The notes beneath the pieces were generated by a model. It saw only the letters and a program-made list of their open reading frames with translations. It did not search any database and was not told where the DNA came from. Below are positions 36,355 to 45,650 of a stretch of 64,000 nt of DNA, in pieces (the first letter of the stretch is position 1; the number at the start of each line of letters is the position of its first letter). This stretch comes from Streptomyces sp. NRRL WC-3742 (GTDB lineage Bacteria; Actinomycetota; Actinomycetes; Streptomycetales; Streptomycetaceae): the NCBI RefSeq assembly GCF_000720635.1, contig NZ_JOCF01000038.1:8953-72952 (forward strand), in the 5' to 3' direction. The translations under genes and the position numbers were made by a program.

Positions 36355-36428
36355 CGATCCTGACGGGACTTGAACCCGCGACCTCCACCTTGACAGGGTG
36401 GCGAGCTAACCAACTGCTCCACAGGACC
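36355..36428 (-). tRNA. tRNA-Asp (GTC)
   Basis: 74-nt cloverleaf: acceptor GGTCCTG / CAGGATC, anticodon arm CCACC-CTGTCAA-GGTGG giving anticodon GTC, T arm GCGGG-TTCAAGT-CCCGT, discriminator G. CCA is not encoded. Nearly identical to the second copy at 44912-44985. Confidence 0.97.
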
Positions 36429-36534
36429 AGAGTGTTCTGATCTCGTTCACTCGCTTGCCGCGCTGCGAACAAGACAGATCGTAGCCCATGGTGGGCCTCC
36501 AGGTCGAACTGGCCCCTGGAGGCCCACCCGCAGC

Positions 36535-39500
36535 TCAGAGCGCTGCCCGGGCAGCCTCCATCGCCTTCATGATCCGCTTCTCCGAGACCGGGCTCGGCGT
36601 CCCCAGTCCCTGGGCGAAGAAGCTGACCCGCAGCTCCTCGATCATCCAGCGGATCGCCCGCACCTCCTCGGAGGGCTGCCGGCCCGCCGGCACGGCCGCC
36701 AGCAGCTCCCCGTACGCCTGCTGCACCTGCTGCACCTTCAGCAGCTGCTGGGCGTCGCGCTGCGGGTGGTTGGGCAGCGCCTCCAGGCGGCGGTCCACCG
36801 CCAGCAGGTAGCGCTTGAGGTCCGGCAGCCGCTGCCAGGTGGTGGCCGTCACGAAGCCGGGGTGCACCAGGGAGGCCAGGTGCAGCCGGACGTCGTTCAC
36901 CGCGTTCAGCAGCACCGGGCTGCTCACCGACTTCAGCCGGGTCGACGCCTTGTGGAAGGCGATCAGCGCCGTCGCCGTCTTCAGGGTGGTGTCGGCGGAC
37001 AGGTCGTACAGGTCCGCGCGCACCTTGTCGTGGAGCTTGTCGAAGGCCGCCTCGTCCCAGGCCGGGCCGCCGGCCAGGGCCGTCAGCCGGTCCGTCGCGG
37101 CGGCGACCACGTCCTCGAACAGGGCAGCGATCGAGCCGTGGGGGCTGTGCGAGAGCGCCAGCTTGGCCTGGTTGCCCAGGCGGCCCTGGATGGACTTCGC
37201 GGGGGAGGTGGTGGTCAGCATCAGCAGCCGCCGGGTGCCCTCCCACATCGCCTGCTGCTGCGCCTCCGGGGTGTCGAACAGCTTCACGCCCACCGAGGCG
37301 CCCTCGTCCACCAGTGCCGGGTAGGCGCGCAGCGAGTGGCCCTTGGAGCGCTGCTCGAAGGTGCGCTGCAGCACCGGCAGCGAGGCCGGCCAGGCCGTCA
37401 GCCCGCTCTGCTCGATGCCCCGGCCCGAAGCGGCCGAGGAGAGCGTCTCCTTGAGCTTGGGCTTGAGCCTGAGCCGCAGCTCCTCCAGGTCCTTGGACTC
37501 GGCGAGCCTGCGCTTGCCGTCCACCACCCGGAAGGTCACCTTGAGGTGGTCCGGCACCCGGGAGTCGTCCCAGGCGTCCGGGGGCACGGTGATCGCCGTC
37601 AGGCGCTTCAGGGCGTGCTCCAGGGCCGGGAGCAGCGGCTCCTGGCGGTCCTTCACCGCGCGCAGCGCCGCCTTGGCGAAGTCCGGCGCGGGGACGAAGT
37701 TGCGCCGGATCGCCTTCGGCAGCGACTTGATGTAGGCGGTGACCAGTTCCTCCCGCAGGCCCGGGATCTGCCAGTCGAAGCCCTCCGCGGTGACCTGGTT
37801 GAGCACCGGCAGCGGGATGTGGACGGTCACGCCGTCCGCGTCGCTGCCCGGCTCGAACTGGTACGTCAGCTGGAAGCGCAGCTTGCCCTGCTGCCAGTGG
37901 TCCGGGTAGTCGGCCTCGGTGACGCCGCCGGCGGCGTCGTTGATCAGCATCGACTTCTCGAAGTTCAGCAGGTCCGGCTGGTCGTGCCGGGCCTTCTTCC
38001 ACCAGGAGTCGAAGTGCCGGGTGGAGACGACGTCCTCGGGCAGCCGGGCGTCGTAGAAGTCGAAGAGGGTCTGGTCGTCCACCATGATGTCGCGGCGGCG
38101 GGCCCGGTTCTCCAGCTCCTCGACCTCGCCGAGCAGCTTGCGGTTCTCCGCGAAGAAGCGGTGGTGGGTCTCCCAGTCGCCCTCGACCAGGGCGTTGCGG
38201 ATGAACAGCTCGCGGCACAGCTCCGCGTCGATCCTGCCGTAGTTGACCTTGCGCTGGGCGACGACCGGCATCCCGTACAGGGTGACCTTCTCGTACGCCA
38301 GGACGGCGCCGGCCTTCTTCTCCCAGTGCGGCTCGCTGTAGCTGCGCTTGATCAGGTGGCCGGCGAGCGGCTCGACCCACTCCGGCTCGATCTTGGCGTT
38401 GATCCGCGCCCAGAGGCGGGAGGTCTCCACCAGCTCGGCGGACATCACCCAGCGCGGGGGCTTCTTGAACAGGCCCGAGCCCGGGAACACCGCGAAGCGG
38501 GCGCCGCGGGCGCCGCCGTACTCGCGCTTCTCCACGTCGTACAGGCCGATGTGGGAGAGCAGGCCGGCCAGCAGCGACTGGTGGATGCGGTCCGCGTCCG
38601 GCTCGGCGTCGGGGTGGGGCTCCTCGATGGTGACGCCCAACTGCTTCGCCACCGTACGGAGTTGGGTGTAGATGTCCTGCCACTCCCGTATCCGGAGGTA
38701 GTTCAGGAACTCCGACTTGCACATCCGGCGGAACGCGGAGGAGGACAACTCCCGCTGCTGCTCGCGCACGTAGCGCCACATCGAGAGGAAGGAGAGGAAG
38801 TCCGAGGTCTCCGAGTTGAAGCGGCGGTGCCGCTCGTCGGCGGCCTGGCGCTTCTCCGCCGGGCGCTCGCGCGGGTCCTGGATGGAGAGCGCGGCGGCGA
38901 TCACCATCACGTCGCGCACGCAGCCGTTCCTGTCGGCCTCCAGCACCATGCGGGCCATCCGCGGGTCCACCGGGAGCTGGGCCAGCTTGCGGCCCAGGGT
39001 GGTGAGGCGCTTGCGCGGGTCCTTCTCCTCCGGGTCGAGGGCGCCCAGTTCGTGCAGCAGGTGGACGCCGTCCTTGATGTTGCGCGAGTCCGGCGGGTCC
39101 AGGAACGGGAAGGCGGCGATGTCGCCGAGGCCCGCCGCCGTCATCTGCAGGATCACCGAGGCCAGGTTGGTGCGCAGGATCTCGGCGTCGGTGAACTCGG
39201 GGCGGGAGAGGAAGTCCTCCTCCGAGTACAGCCGGATGCAGATGCCGTCCGAGGTGCGGCCGCAGCGGCCCTTGCGCTGGTTGGCGCTGGCCTGGCTGAT
39301 CGCCTCGATCGGCAGCCGCTGCACCTTGGTGCGGTGGCTGTAGCGGGAGATGCGGGCCGTGCCCGGGTCGATCACGTACTTGATGCCGGGGACGGTCAGC
39401 GAGGTCTCGGCCACGTTGGTGGCCAGGACGATCCGGCGGCTGGTGGAGCGCTGGAACACCCGGTGCTGCTCGGCGGAGCTGAGGCGGGCGTACAGGGGGA

Positions 39501-40527
39501 GGATCTCGGTGTTCCTCAGCTTCAGCTTGGTGAGGGCGTCGGCGGTGTCGCGGATCTCCCGCTCGCCGGAGAGGAAGACCAGGATGTCGCCCGGGCCCTC
39601 GGCCTGGAGCTCCTCGGCGGCCTCGCAGATCGCCTGCACCTGGTCGCGGTCGCGGTCCGCGTCGTCGGATTCGTCCTCGTCGTTCTCCTCGACGATCGGG
39701 CGGTAGCGGACCTCCACCGGGTAGGTGCGGCCGGAGACCTCGACGATCGGGGCGTCGCCGAAGTGGCGGGCGAAGCGCTCCGGGTCGATGGTCGCGGAGG
39801 TGATCACGACCTTGAGGTCGGGGCGGCGGGGGAGCAGCTGCTTGAGGTAGCCGAGCAGGAAGTCGATGTTGAGGCTGCGCTCGTGCGCCTCGTCGATGAT
39901 CAGGGTGTCGTACTGGTGAAGATCGCGGTCCGTCTGGATCTCCGCCAGCAGGATGCCGTCCGTCATCAGCTTGACCAGCGTCTGCGGGCCGACCTGGTCG
40001 GTGAACCGGACCTTCCAGCCGACCGCCTCGCCCAGCGGGGTGTTCAGCTCCTCCGCGACGCGGTCGGCCACCGTACGGGCCGCGATCCGGCGCGGCTGGG
40101 TGTGGCCCACCAGGCCGCGCACGCCGCGGCCAAGCTCCAGACAGATCTTCGGGATCTGCGTCGTCTTGCCGGAACCGGTCTCGCCCGCGACGATCACCAC
40201 CTGGTGGTCGCGGATCGCCGCCAGGATCTCGTCCTTCTTCTGGCTGACCGGAAGCTCGGCGGGATAGCTGATCCTCGGCACGGCGCCGCGGCGCTGCTCC
40301 AGCAGCAGCTCGGCGCGGTCGATCTCGCCGGCGATCTCGTCGGCGATCTTCTGCCGGGCCTCCGGCTTGCGGACCCGGCGGGCCCCCTCCAGCCGGCGCC
40401 CGATCCGCACCTGGTCGCGCAGGGTCAGTTCGGGCAGACGGGCGGCCAGCTCACCGATGCCGGGCCCGGCGGTCTGCACGGTGTCGGCGGAGGTGGACTG
40501 GGCTGCGGGAGAACTCACTGCGGGCAT
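36535..40527 (-). CDS. hrpA: ATP-dependent RNA helicase HrpA
   Basis: 1330-aa DEAH-box helicase of the HrpA family (about 1300 aa in most bacteria). Walker A GETGSGKTTQ, DEAH box LIIDEAHERSLNIDFLLGYL, SAT motif VVITSATIDPERF, motif VI NQRKGRCGRTSDG, then HA2/OB-type regions and the long HrpA C-terminal domain. ATG 40527 is chosen for the family N-terminus; the ribosome site is weak. E. coli HrpA resolves stalled ribosomes; a similar RNA role is likely here. Confidence 0.95.
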   Translation of the reverse strand: MPAVSSPAAQSTSADTVQTAGPGIGELAARLPELTLRDQVRIGRRLEGARRVRKPEARQKIADEIAGEIDRAELLLEQRRGAVPRISYPAELPVSQKKDEILAAIRDHQVVIVAGETGSGKTTQIPKICLELGRGVRGLVGHTQPRRIAARTVADRVAEELNTPLGEAVGWKVRFTDQVGPQTLVKLMTDGILLAEIQTDRDLHQYDTLIIDEAHERSLNIDFLLGYLKQLLPRRPDLKVVITSATIDPERFARHFGDAPIVEVSGRTYPVEVRYRPIVEENDEDESDDADRDRDQVQAICEAAEELQAEGPGDILVFLSGEREIRDTADALTKLKLRNTEILPLYARLSSAEQHRVFQRSTSRRIVLATNVAETSLTVPGIKYVIDPGTARISRYSHRTKVQRLPIEAISQASANQRKGRCGRTSDGICIRLYSEEDFLSRPEFTDAEILRTNLASVILQMTAAGLGDIAAFPFLDPPDSRNIKDGVHLLHELGALDPEEKDPRKRLTTLGRKLAQLPVDPRMARMVLEADRNGCVRDVMVIAAALSIQDPRERPAEKRQAADERHRRFNSETSDFLSFLSMWRYVREQQRELSSSAFRRMCKSEFLNYLRIREWQDIYTQLRTVAKQLGVTIEEPHPDAEPDADRIHQSLLAGLLSHIGLYDVEKREYGGARGARFAVFPGSGLFKKPPRWVMSAELVETSRLWARINAKIEPEWVEPLAGHLIKRSYSEPHWEKKAGAVLAYEKVTLYGMPVVAQRKVNYGRIDAELCRELFIRNALVEGDWETHHRFFAENRKLLGEVEELENRARRRDIMVDDQTLFDFYDARLPEDVVSTRHFDSWWKKARHDQPDLLNFEKSMLINDAAGGVTEADYPDHWQQGKLRFQLTYQFEPGSDADGVTVHIPLPVLNQVTAEGFDWQIPGLREELVTAYIKSLPKAIRRNFVPAPDFAKAALRAVKDRQEPLLPALEHALKRLTAITVPPDAWDDSRVPDHLKVTFRVVDGKRRLAESKDLEELRLRLKPKLKETLSSAASGRGIEQSGLTAWPASLPVLQRTFEQRSKGHSLRAYPALVDEGASVGVKLFDTPEAQQQAMWEGTRRLLMLTTTSPAKSIQGRLGNQAKLALSHSPHGSIAALFEDVVAAATDRLTALAGGPAWDEAAFDKLHDKVRADLYDLSADTTLKTATALIAFHKASTRLKSVSSPVLLNAVNDVRLHLASLVHPGFVTATTWQRLPDLKRYLLAVDRRLEALPNHPQRDAQQLLKVQQVQQAYGELLAAVPAGRQPSEEVRAIRWMIEELRVSFFAQGLGTPSPVSEKRIMKAMEAARAAL

Positions 40528-40682
40528 CCCTCTAGGTTCGCAAGGAGGCACGGTGGCGCGCACCTCGGTTTTCGAGCCCCTCCAGTGTCACAGCCTCCGC
40601 CGGGCTCCCGCGAACAGCGCCCGTCCGCCGGGATGCAACGGTTCGCGGGGCGGACGGGATCGGAGGGGGTGAGGAGGTGCCC

Positions 40683-41204
40683 ATGGAAGCCCAGAAGAGC
40701 GCACGGGACGAGGAGTTCCGGGCGTTCGCCGGCGGGGTGTGGAGCAGGCTGTACCGATCGGCCTATCTGCTCGCGGGGGAACGCCACGGGGCGGAGGACC
40801 TGGTCCAGCAGGCGATGGAGCGGGCGTACGTCGCCTGGGGAAGGGTCCGGGCGGCCGACGATCCGTACGCGTACGTGTGCCGCATCCTGATCAACGAGCA
40901 CGCCAGACGGTTCCGGCGGCGCCGGCCCCCCGAACAGCTGGTCACCGACGTCCCCGACCGGCCCGCGCCGGCCGGGCCGGACACCGAGGACCGGGCCGCG
41001 CTGCTCGCCGCCCTCGGCACGCTGCCGCCCGGGCAGCGGCAGGCCGTGGTGCTGCGGTACTGGGAGGACCTCTCCGAGACCCAGACCGCGGCGGCCATGG
41101 GCTGCTCGGTCGGCACGGTGAAGAGCCAGGCCGCGCGCGGGCTGGCCAAGCTGCGGGGGGTCTCCTCGCTCAGTGGACTGACCAACGTCGGAGGTGGGAG
41201 ATGA
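40683..41204 (+). CDS. SigE-family (ECF41-distinct) RNA polymerase sigma factor
   Basis: 173-aa extracytoplasmic-function sigma factor of the actinobacterial 'SigE family' type. Region 2: LYRSAYLLAGERHGAEDLVQQAMERAYVAW; region 4: LPPGQRQAVVLRYWEDLSETQTAAAMGCSVGTVKSQ. GAGGAGG seven bases upstream favours ATG 40683 over GTG 40677. It overlaps the next gene (ATGA), whose product is the likely membrane partner. Confidence 0.92.
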   Translation: MEAQKSARDEEFRAFAGGVWSRLYRSAYLLAGERHGAEDLVQQAMERAYVAWGRVRAADDPYAYVCRILINEHARRFRRRRPPEQLVTDVPDRPAPAGPDTEDRAALLAALGTLPPGQRQAVVLRYWEDLSETQTAAAMGCSVGTVKSQAARGLAKLRGVSSLSGLTNVGGGR

Positions 41205-42136
41205 ACGAGGAGTCCGTGTTCGGAGCCGGGAAGCCCGAGGGGGCTTCGGAGGCATCCGCGGCCGCCGAGGCTTCGGCCCGGCTGGGGGAGCTGGCCGGCA
41301 GCGTGGAGATCGGGCCGGTGCCGTACGACCGGCTGGTCGCCGGGGGCCGGCGGCGGCTGCTGCGCCGTCGCCTGGTGACCGCCGGGGCGGCCGCGGCGCT
41401 GGTGGCGGCGGTCGGCGGGGGGGTGGTGTTCGCGACCGGACGGGGGTCGGGCGCGGACGTCACCGTGGCCGCCGCGCCGACCACGGTTGCCGCACCCGTC
41501 ACGCCCGGCTCCGTGCCCAGCGCCACGCCCACGCCCGCACGGGACCCGTACACCCCGATCCGGGTGAAGCTCGGCGAGGGCACCCGGGACGGCCACACCT
41601 GGCAGGCGTGGGCCGCGCTGTGGCCCGCCGCCCCCACCAAGGAGGCCGCCCACCGGCAGGCGCAGCTGATCTTCGAGGACCGGCACGCGGCCATCCCGCA
41701 GCTGCCGCCGCTCACCGAGGCCCAGATCGACCGCTCCTGGCGGCCCGACATGGACCAGGTGAACCACTACCTCACCGTGGACGGCAAGCGGCAGGTGGAC
41801 GACTCCACGCACCCGGTCCCCGCCCCCGGCACCCCCGGCGCCCGCGACGGCTCCAGCAGCCCCACCGACGTCGGCGGATCGATGCTCGGCTTCAAGGGCG
41901 GGGAGATGGGCGACTCGCCGGTGGTCGTCGCCGGGGTCAAGCCCAAGGTCGCCAGGATCGTCGTCACCTGGCGCACCGGGGGCGCCACCGAGGCGGTGCC
42001 CGTCGCCGTCGCGGACTCCGGCACCCGGTGGTTCGCCATCGCCAAGAAGCCCGGCTCGGACGCGGAGACCTTCACCTACTACGGTGCGGACGGCGCGGTG
42101 CTGGGCACCGACACCGGGTGGTTCCGCAGCTCCTGA
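41201..42136 (+). CDS. Single-pass membrane protein, probable partner of the SigE-family sigma factor
   Basis: 311 aa: acidic/Ala-rich cytoplasmic N-terminus (1-45), Arg-rich stop (RRRLLRRR), one transmembrane helix (~57-78, VTAGAAAALVAAVGGGVVFA), then a Ser/Thr/Pro linker and an extracellular beta-rich domain. Translational coupling to the sigma gene suggests an anti-sigma or signal-receiving role. I see no zinc HxxxCxxC anti-sigma motif, so the mechanism is unclear. Confidence 0.8.
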   Translation: MNEESVFGAGKPEGASEASAAAEASARLGELAGSVEIGPVPYDRLVAGGRRRLLRRRLVTAGAAAALVAAVGGGVVFATGRGSGADVTVAAAPTTVAAPVTPGSVPSATPTPARDPYTPIRVKLGEGTRDGHTWQAWAALWPAAPTKEAAHRQAQLIFEDRHAAIPQLPPLTEAQIDRSWRPDMDQVNHYLTVDGKRQVDDSTHPVPAPGTPGARDGSSSPTDVGGSMLGFKGGEMGDSPVVVAGVKPKVARIVVTWRTGGATEAVPVAVADSGTRWFAIAKKPGSDAETFTYYGADGAVLGTDTGWFRSS

Positions 42137-42151
42137 CCCCTCTGGTCGCGG

Positions 42152-42583
42152 TCAGGCGTCGGGGCCCTCGGGCCGCGGGCCCGCGAACAGGGTGCGCTCG
42201 GCGTGCTGGGTGTCCAGGTACTCGCGGACGGCGGTGATCACCCCGCCCCGGACGGTGAAGATGCCCAGGCAGGCGTTGTCGTAGCGGTGGCCGTGCAGGG
42301 TGGTGCCCTTCGCGGTCCACTCGGCGACGACCTGCTCGCCGTCGGCGATCACGTTGGTCAGCTCGATCTCGACCGTGGTGCCGGGGGCGAGGAGGGTGGC
42401 GCCCGAGCCGAGGAAGTCGTTGACGACGGCGTCGCGGCCGCGCCACACGCCGGTCATCGGGAGGTCCCCGGGGTAGGTCCAGGTCACGTCCTCGGCGAAG
42501 CTGGCGAGGATGGTCGGCAGGTCGCCCTCGGCGACGGCGTTGACGTAGTCGGCGACGACGGTGCGGGGGTCACGGGTGGTCAT
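42152..42583 (-). CDS. SnoaL-like / nuclear transport factor 2 fold protein
   Basis: 143-aa cone-shaped alpha+beta barrel protein: VADYVNAVAEGDLPTILASFAEDVTW at the start, DAVVNDFL and the VRGGVITAVREYLDT end are typical. Members are polyketide cyclases, hydrolases or binding proteins; the active-site residues give no specific assignment. Upstream lies a tandem-repeat tract and the oxidoreductase gene on the same strand, so they may be co-transcribed. Confidence 0.85.
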   Translation of the reverse strand: MTTRDPRTVVADYVNAVAEGDLPTILASFAEDVTWTYPGDLPMTGVWRGRDAVVNDFLGSGATLLAPGTTVEIELTNVIADGEQVVAEWTAKGTTLHGHRYDNACLGIFTVRGGVITAVREYLDTQHAERTLFAGPRPEGPDA

Positions 42584-42610
42584 CTCGGGCTCCTCGAGCG
42601 TGAGTTCGGT

Positions 42611-42700
42611 GGGTCGGGTCGGGTCGGGTCGGTTCGGGAGGGTTCGGTTCTGGAGGGTTCGGTGCGGGAGGGTTCGGTTCAGGAGGGTTCGGTTCAGGAG
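42611..42700. repeat. Tandem repeats between oxidoreductase and SnoaL-like genes
   Basis: A GGGTC pentamer run (42611-42630) is followed by four 15-bp units at 42641-42655, 42656-42670, 42671-42685 and 42686-42700 with consensus GGTTCGGTTCAGGAG; the last runs into the stop codon of the oxidoreductase. The copies are close to identical, which suggests slippage-prone, variable DNA. Confidence 0.85.
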
Positions 42701-43620
42701 AGGGTGAGGACGGCGTTGCCGCGGACGCGGCGCTCGCGCAGGTCCTCGAGGACCTCGGCCGTGCGGCTCCAGTCCTCCACCCGGCCGATCTCCGGGTGCA
42801 GCCGGCCCTCGGCGACCAGCCGGACCAGGGTCTCCAGGTCGGCGGCGTACGGCTGGTCGGAGTCGGCGTAGCTGAAGTGCCGTACGGTCGCGGAGGCCGG
42901 GCCGGCGAAGAAGGCGAAGAAGTCCAGCTCCACGGGCTTCCGGCTGGCCTGGCCGAACCAGATCAGCTCGCCGCGCGGCGCCAGCCGGGCGAGGGCGAGC
43001 GGGAGGTTCGCGCCGCCGGTCGACTCCAGCACCAGGTCGAAGGGGCCCTCGGCCTCCTCGACCCGCCGGACGACCGAGGCCGCCCCGAGCTCCGCCAGCC
43101 GCTCGCCGCGCTCCGTCGAGGAGCTCACCGCCGTCACCAGGGCCCCTGCGGCGGCGGCGAGTTCCACGAGGTAGTGGCCGACGCCGCCGGAGGCCCCGGT
43201 CAGCAGGACGCGCTTGCCGGTGACGCTGCCCGCCGCGCGCAGCAGGCGCAGGGCGGTGATCCCCGCCAGCGGCAGGGCGGCGGCCTGGGCCGCCGTGACC
43301 CGCTCGGGCAGCCGGGCCAGCGAACCGGTCGGCACGGCGACGTACTCGGCCCAGCCCGCGGCCGGCGGGTGGGCGACCACCCGCCGGCCGACCGCGGGCC
43401 CCGACCCGTCGGCGGCCGCCTGGACGACCAGGCCCGCGACGTCCTTGCCCGGCCGCCAGCCGGGAGGCGGGCTCTCCAGCTGGAAGGTCTCGCCCCGGTT
43501 CACGGAGTACGCGTCGACCTTGACCAGGGCTTCGTCCGCCCTCGGCTCGGGCACCTCCACCTCGGCGAACTCCACCGTCCGGTCGGACCGTCCGGTCGCC
43601 ACAAACGCCTTCATCTCCAC
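42694..43620 (-). CDS. Zinc-free medium-chain oxidoreductase (quinone-oxidoreductase type)
   Basis: 308-aa NADPH-dependent MDR enzyme. N-terminal GroES-like domain (FAEVEVPEPRADEALVKVDAYSVNRGE); Rossmann motif VLLTGASGGVGHYLVELAAAAGA; no catalytic zinc Cys/His set. The start is GTG 43620 or the ATG two codons later. It is divergent from a LysR regulator 128 bp away, the usual arrangement for a regulated target gene. Confidence 0.88.
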   Translation of the reverse strand: MEMKAFVATGRSDRTVEFAEVEVPEPRADEALVKVDAYSVNRGETFQLESPPPGWRPGKDVAGLVVQAAADGSGPAVGRRVVAHPPAAGWAEYVAVPTGSLARLPERVTAAQAAALPLAGITALRLLRAAGSVTGKRVLLTGASGGVGHYLVELAAAAGALVTAVSSSTERGERLAELGAASVVRRVEEAEGPFDLVLESTGGANLPLALARLAPRGELIWFGQASRKPVELDFFAFFAGPASATVRHFSYADSDQPYAADLETLVRLVAEGRLHPEIGRVEDWSRTAEVLEDLRERRVRGNAVLTLS

Positions 43621-43713
43621 GGCCCTTCGCTCGTTCCCCGCCGGTCCCCTTCCGGCCGGGCATCAGCAAACCCCCGGGGCCGGGGCGGCGGCCAACAACC
43701 GGACACCGCTTTC

Positions 43714-43744
43714 GACAGCCGTCGGTTGTCAGCTGTCGGCTGTC
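43714..43744. promoter_or_regulatory. Inverted repeat between oxidoreductase and LysR genes
   Basis: GACAGCCG (43714-43721) and CGGCTGTC (43737-43744) are perfect inverted copies around an inner TCGGTTGTCAGCTGTCGG. It lies just before the LysR start in the divergent intergenic region, fitting a LysR autoregulatory site. Confidence 0.6.
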
Positions 43745-43748
43745 AGGG

Positions 43749-44714
43749 ATGATGGCTCCCGTGGACCTCGACCTCGCCCAGGTGCGCGCCTTCGTGGCGG
43801 CCGCCGAGCACCTGCACTTCCGCCGGGCGGCGGAGTCGCTCTCGCTCACCCAGCAGGGCCTGTCCAAGCGCGTCGCCCGGCTGGAGGAGGCCCTCGGCAC
43901 CCGGCTCCTCGACCGCGACCGCAGCGGCGTCCGGCTCACGCCCGCCGGAGCCCGGTTCCTCACCCCCGCCCGCGCCGCGCTCGACGCGGGGGCGGCGGCG
44001 GTGGAGGCGGTGCGCCAGGGCGGGCGTCCGACCAGGCTCGACGTGTGGGGGCACCTGTACGCGCCGCTGCGTACCGTGCGCGAAGCCCTGGACGCCGCCG
44101 CCGGTCTGCACGTCGAGGTCGGGCCCGGACGCGACCTGCCGGGCGTGGCGGCGGCCCTGGCCCGCGGGGAGGTCGGCGCCGGATTCGGCCGGTTCCACAC
44201 CTTCGGTGAGAGCCTCGACGAGGGCCTCGCCCACCGCCTCGTCCGGCTGGAACCGGTGGACGCGGTGATCGCCTCCGACCACCCGCTGGCGGCCGAGCCC
44301 GAACTGCGGCCCGCCCGGCTCTCGGCCCTGCGGCTGATCCTCCCCGCGGCGGCCGGACGGCTGGACTTCCTGGGCCGCTTCGCCGAGCAGTTCGACGTCC
44401 CCGTCCTCCCGGGCGAGGCCAACCTCGGGCTGGACCACCTCCTCGACCAGGTCCGCACCACCCCCGACGGCTTCACCCTGCTGCCCTCGGAGCTGCCCCT
44501 GGCCCCCGGCCGGGGCCTCACCGTCGTCCCCCTGACCGACCCGACCCCGCTCTACGCCTGGTCCCTCGTCTGGCGCCGCGACCGCCCCGACCCCGCCGTC
44601 CCCGCCCTCCTCCACGCCTTCGCCACCACCGGCCGCACCCGCCGCTGGCTCGAATACGACCCCGCCCGCGACTGGCTCCCCGAAGCCGACGCCACCGAAG
44701 CCCTCGCCGGGTGA
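43749..44714 (+). CDS. LysR family transcriptional regulator
   Basis: 321-aa LTTR: HTH in LAQVRAFVAAAEHLHFRRAAESLSLTQQGLSKRVARLEEALG, recognition helix around QQGLSKRV, then a periplasmic-binding-like effector domain (~90-300). The divergent oxidoreductase is the probable target. The start is ATG 43749 or the adjacent ATG 43752. Inducer unknown. Confidence 0.9.
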   Translation: MMAPVDLDLAQVRAFVAAAEHLHFRRAAESLSLTQQGLSKRVARLEEALGTRLLDRDRSGVRLTPAGARFLTPARAALDAGAAAVEAVRQGGRPTRLDVWGHLYAPLRTVREALDAAAGLHVEVGPGRDLPGVAAALARGEVGAGFGRFHTFGESLDEGLAHRLVRLEPVDAVIASDHPLAAEPELRPARLSALRLILPAAAGRLDFLGRFAEQFDVPVLPGEANLGLDHLLDQVRTTPDGFTLLPSELPLAPGRGLTVVPLTDPTPLYAWSLVWRRDRPDPAVPALLHAFATTGRTRRWLEYDPARDWLPEADATEALAG

Positions 44715-44770
44715 GAACCAGGCGGGAACGGGACTGAGAACCAGGCTGAGAACGAGGCCGGGAACGGCGA

Positions 44771-44802
44771 AAGGCCCCGGAGAGTGATCTCTCCGGGGCC
44801 TT
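44771..44802 (-). terminator. Terminator of the tRNA Glu-Asp-Phe cluster
   Basis: 14-bp stem AAGGCCCCGGAGAG / CTCTCCGGGGCCTT with loop TGAT, immediately past tRNA-Phe on the minus strand. Confidence 0.88.
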
Positions 44803-44810
44803 CCTCACTG

Positions 44811-44884
44811 TGGCCAGGGCCGGGGTCGAACCGGCGACCTTCCGCTTTTCAGGCGGACGCTCGTACCAACTGAGCTACCTGGCC
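44811..44884 (-). tRNA. tRNA-Phe (GAA)
   Basis: 74 nt; acceptor GGCCAGG / CCTGGCC, anticodon arm TCCGC-CTGAAAA-GCGGA (anticodon GAA), T arm with GTTCGAC, discriminator A. Third gene of a minus-strand tRNA cluster. Confidence 0.97.
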
Positions 44885-44911
44885 GTACTGCACCGTCTCC
44901 TGAGAGACGAG

Positions 44912-44985
44912 CGATCCCGACGGGACTTGAACCCGCGACCTCCACCTTGACAGGGTGGCGAGCTAACCAACTGCTCCACGGGACC
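44912..44985 (-). tRNA. tRNA-Asp (GTC), second copy
   Basis: 74 nt; acceptor GGTCCCG / CGGGATC, anticodon arm CCACC-CTGTCAA-GGTGG (GTC). It differs from the copy at 36355-36428 only in the acceptor stem. Confidence 0.97.
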
Positions 44986-45044
44986 TTGAAGTGGTGGGAA
45001 CCACTCAGGTCTTGCGGCACTGCACTTTTTCATACGGTACTACG

Positions 45045-45117
45045 TGCCCCCAACGGGATTCGAACCCGTGCTACCGCCTTGAAAGGGCGGCGTCCTGGGC
45101 CACTAGACGATGAGGGC
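45045..45117 (-). tRNA. tRNA-Glu (TTC)
   Basis: 73 nt; acceptor GCCCTCA / TGGGGGC, anticodon arm CCGCC-CTTTCAA-GGCGG (anticodon TTC), T arm with GTTCGAATC, discriminator A. First gene of the cluster. Confidence 0.97.
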
Positions 45118-45235
45118 TTGCGGCCGTTCCTTGTGCCGTTTCCGGCGTTCGGGGACGTCGAGAAGCATATGGGATGCCGGGCGGATCGCCAAAACGGGTT
45201 TCGGCCGGGTGGGGGTGGGGTGGCCGGGGAGAGGG

Positions 45236-45580
45236 TCAGGACCAGCCGAGTTCGTCGAGCTCGTGGTCGTCGAAGCCGAAGTGGTGGGCGACCTCGTGGA
45301 TCACGGTGGTGCGGACCTCCTCGACCACCTGCTCGCGGGTGTCGCAGAAGCGCAGGGTGGGGCCGCGGTAGATCAGGATGCGGTCGGGCAGGACGCCCGC
45401 GTACCACTCGCCGCGCTCGGTGAGGGGGGTGCCCTCGTAGAGGCCGAGGAGTTCGGGGTCGCCCGGGTCCTCGGGTTCGTCCTCGACGAAGACCGCGACG
45501 TTGTCCATCATGGCCGCGAGCTGCGGGGGAATCTGGTCCAGCGCATCGCTGACCAGCGTCTCGAACTCTTCCCGGGTCAT
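45236..45580 (-). CDS. Small zincin-type metallopeptidase family protein
   Basis: 114-aa acidic protein with the zinc motif HEVAHHFG near the C-terminus (residues ~95-102) followed by an Asp (FDDHELDELGW), the minimal-metalloprotease family of actinobacteria. There is no signal peptide. ATG 45580 follows GGTGGAG. Activity has rarely been tested in this family. Confidence 0.88.
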   Translation of the reverse strand: MTREEFETLVSDALDQIPPQLAAMMDNVAVFVEDEPEDPGDPELLGLYEGTPLTERGEWYAGVLPDRILIYRGPTLRFCDTREQVVEEVRTTVIHEVAHHFGFDDHELDELGWS

Positions 45581-45650
45581 CTCCACCGGAACATTGTCGG
45601 GTCTGCGGTGACGGTGTGCCAGGCGGTCGGGGCCGGTGTTTGATGGGGCT

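Noticed and set aside
36131..36373. 80-codon frame before tRNA-Asp
   Set aside because: Runs through the AT-rich island, the tRNA terminator and into the tRNA itself.
45581..45650. Fluoride riboswitch before crcB
   Set aside because: The sequence GGTGACGGTGTGCC looked suggestive but the conserved core and pseudoknot elements are not there.
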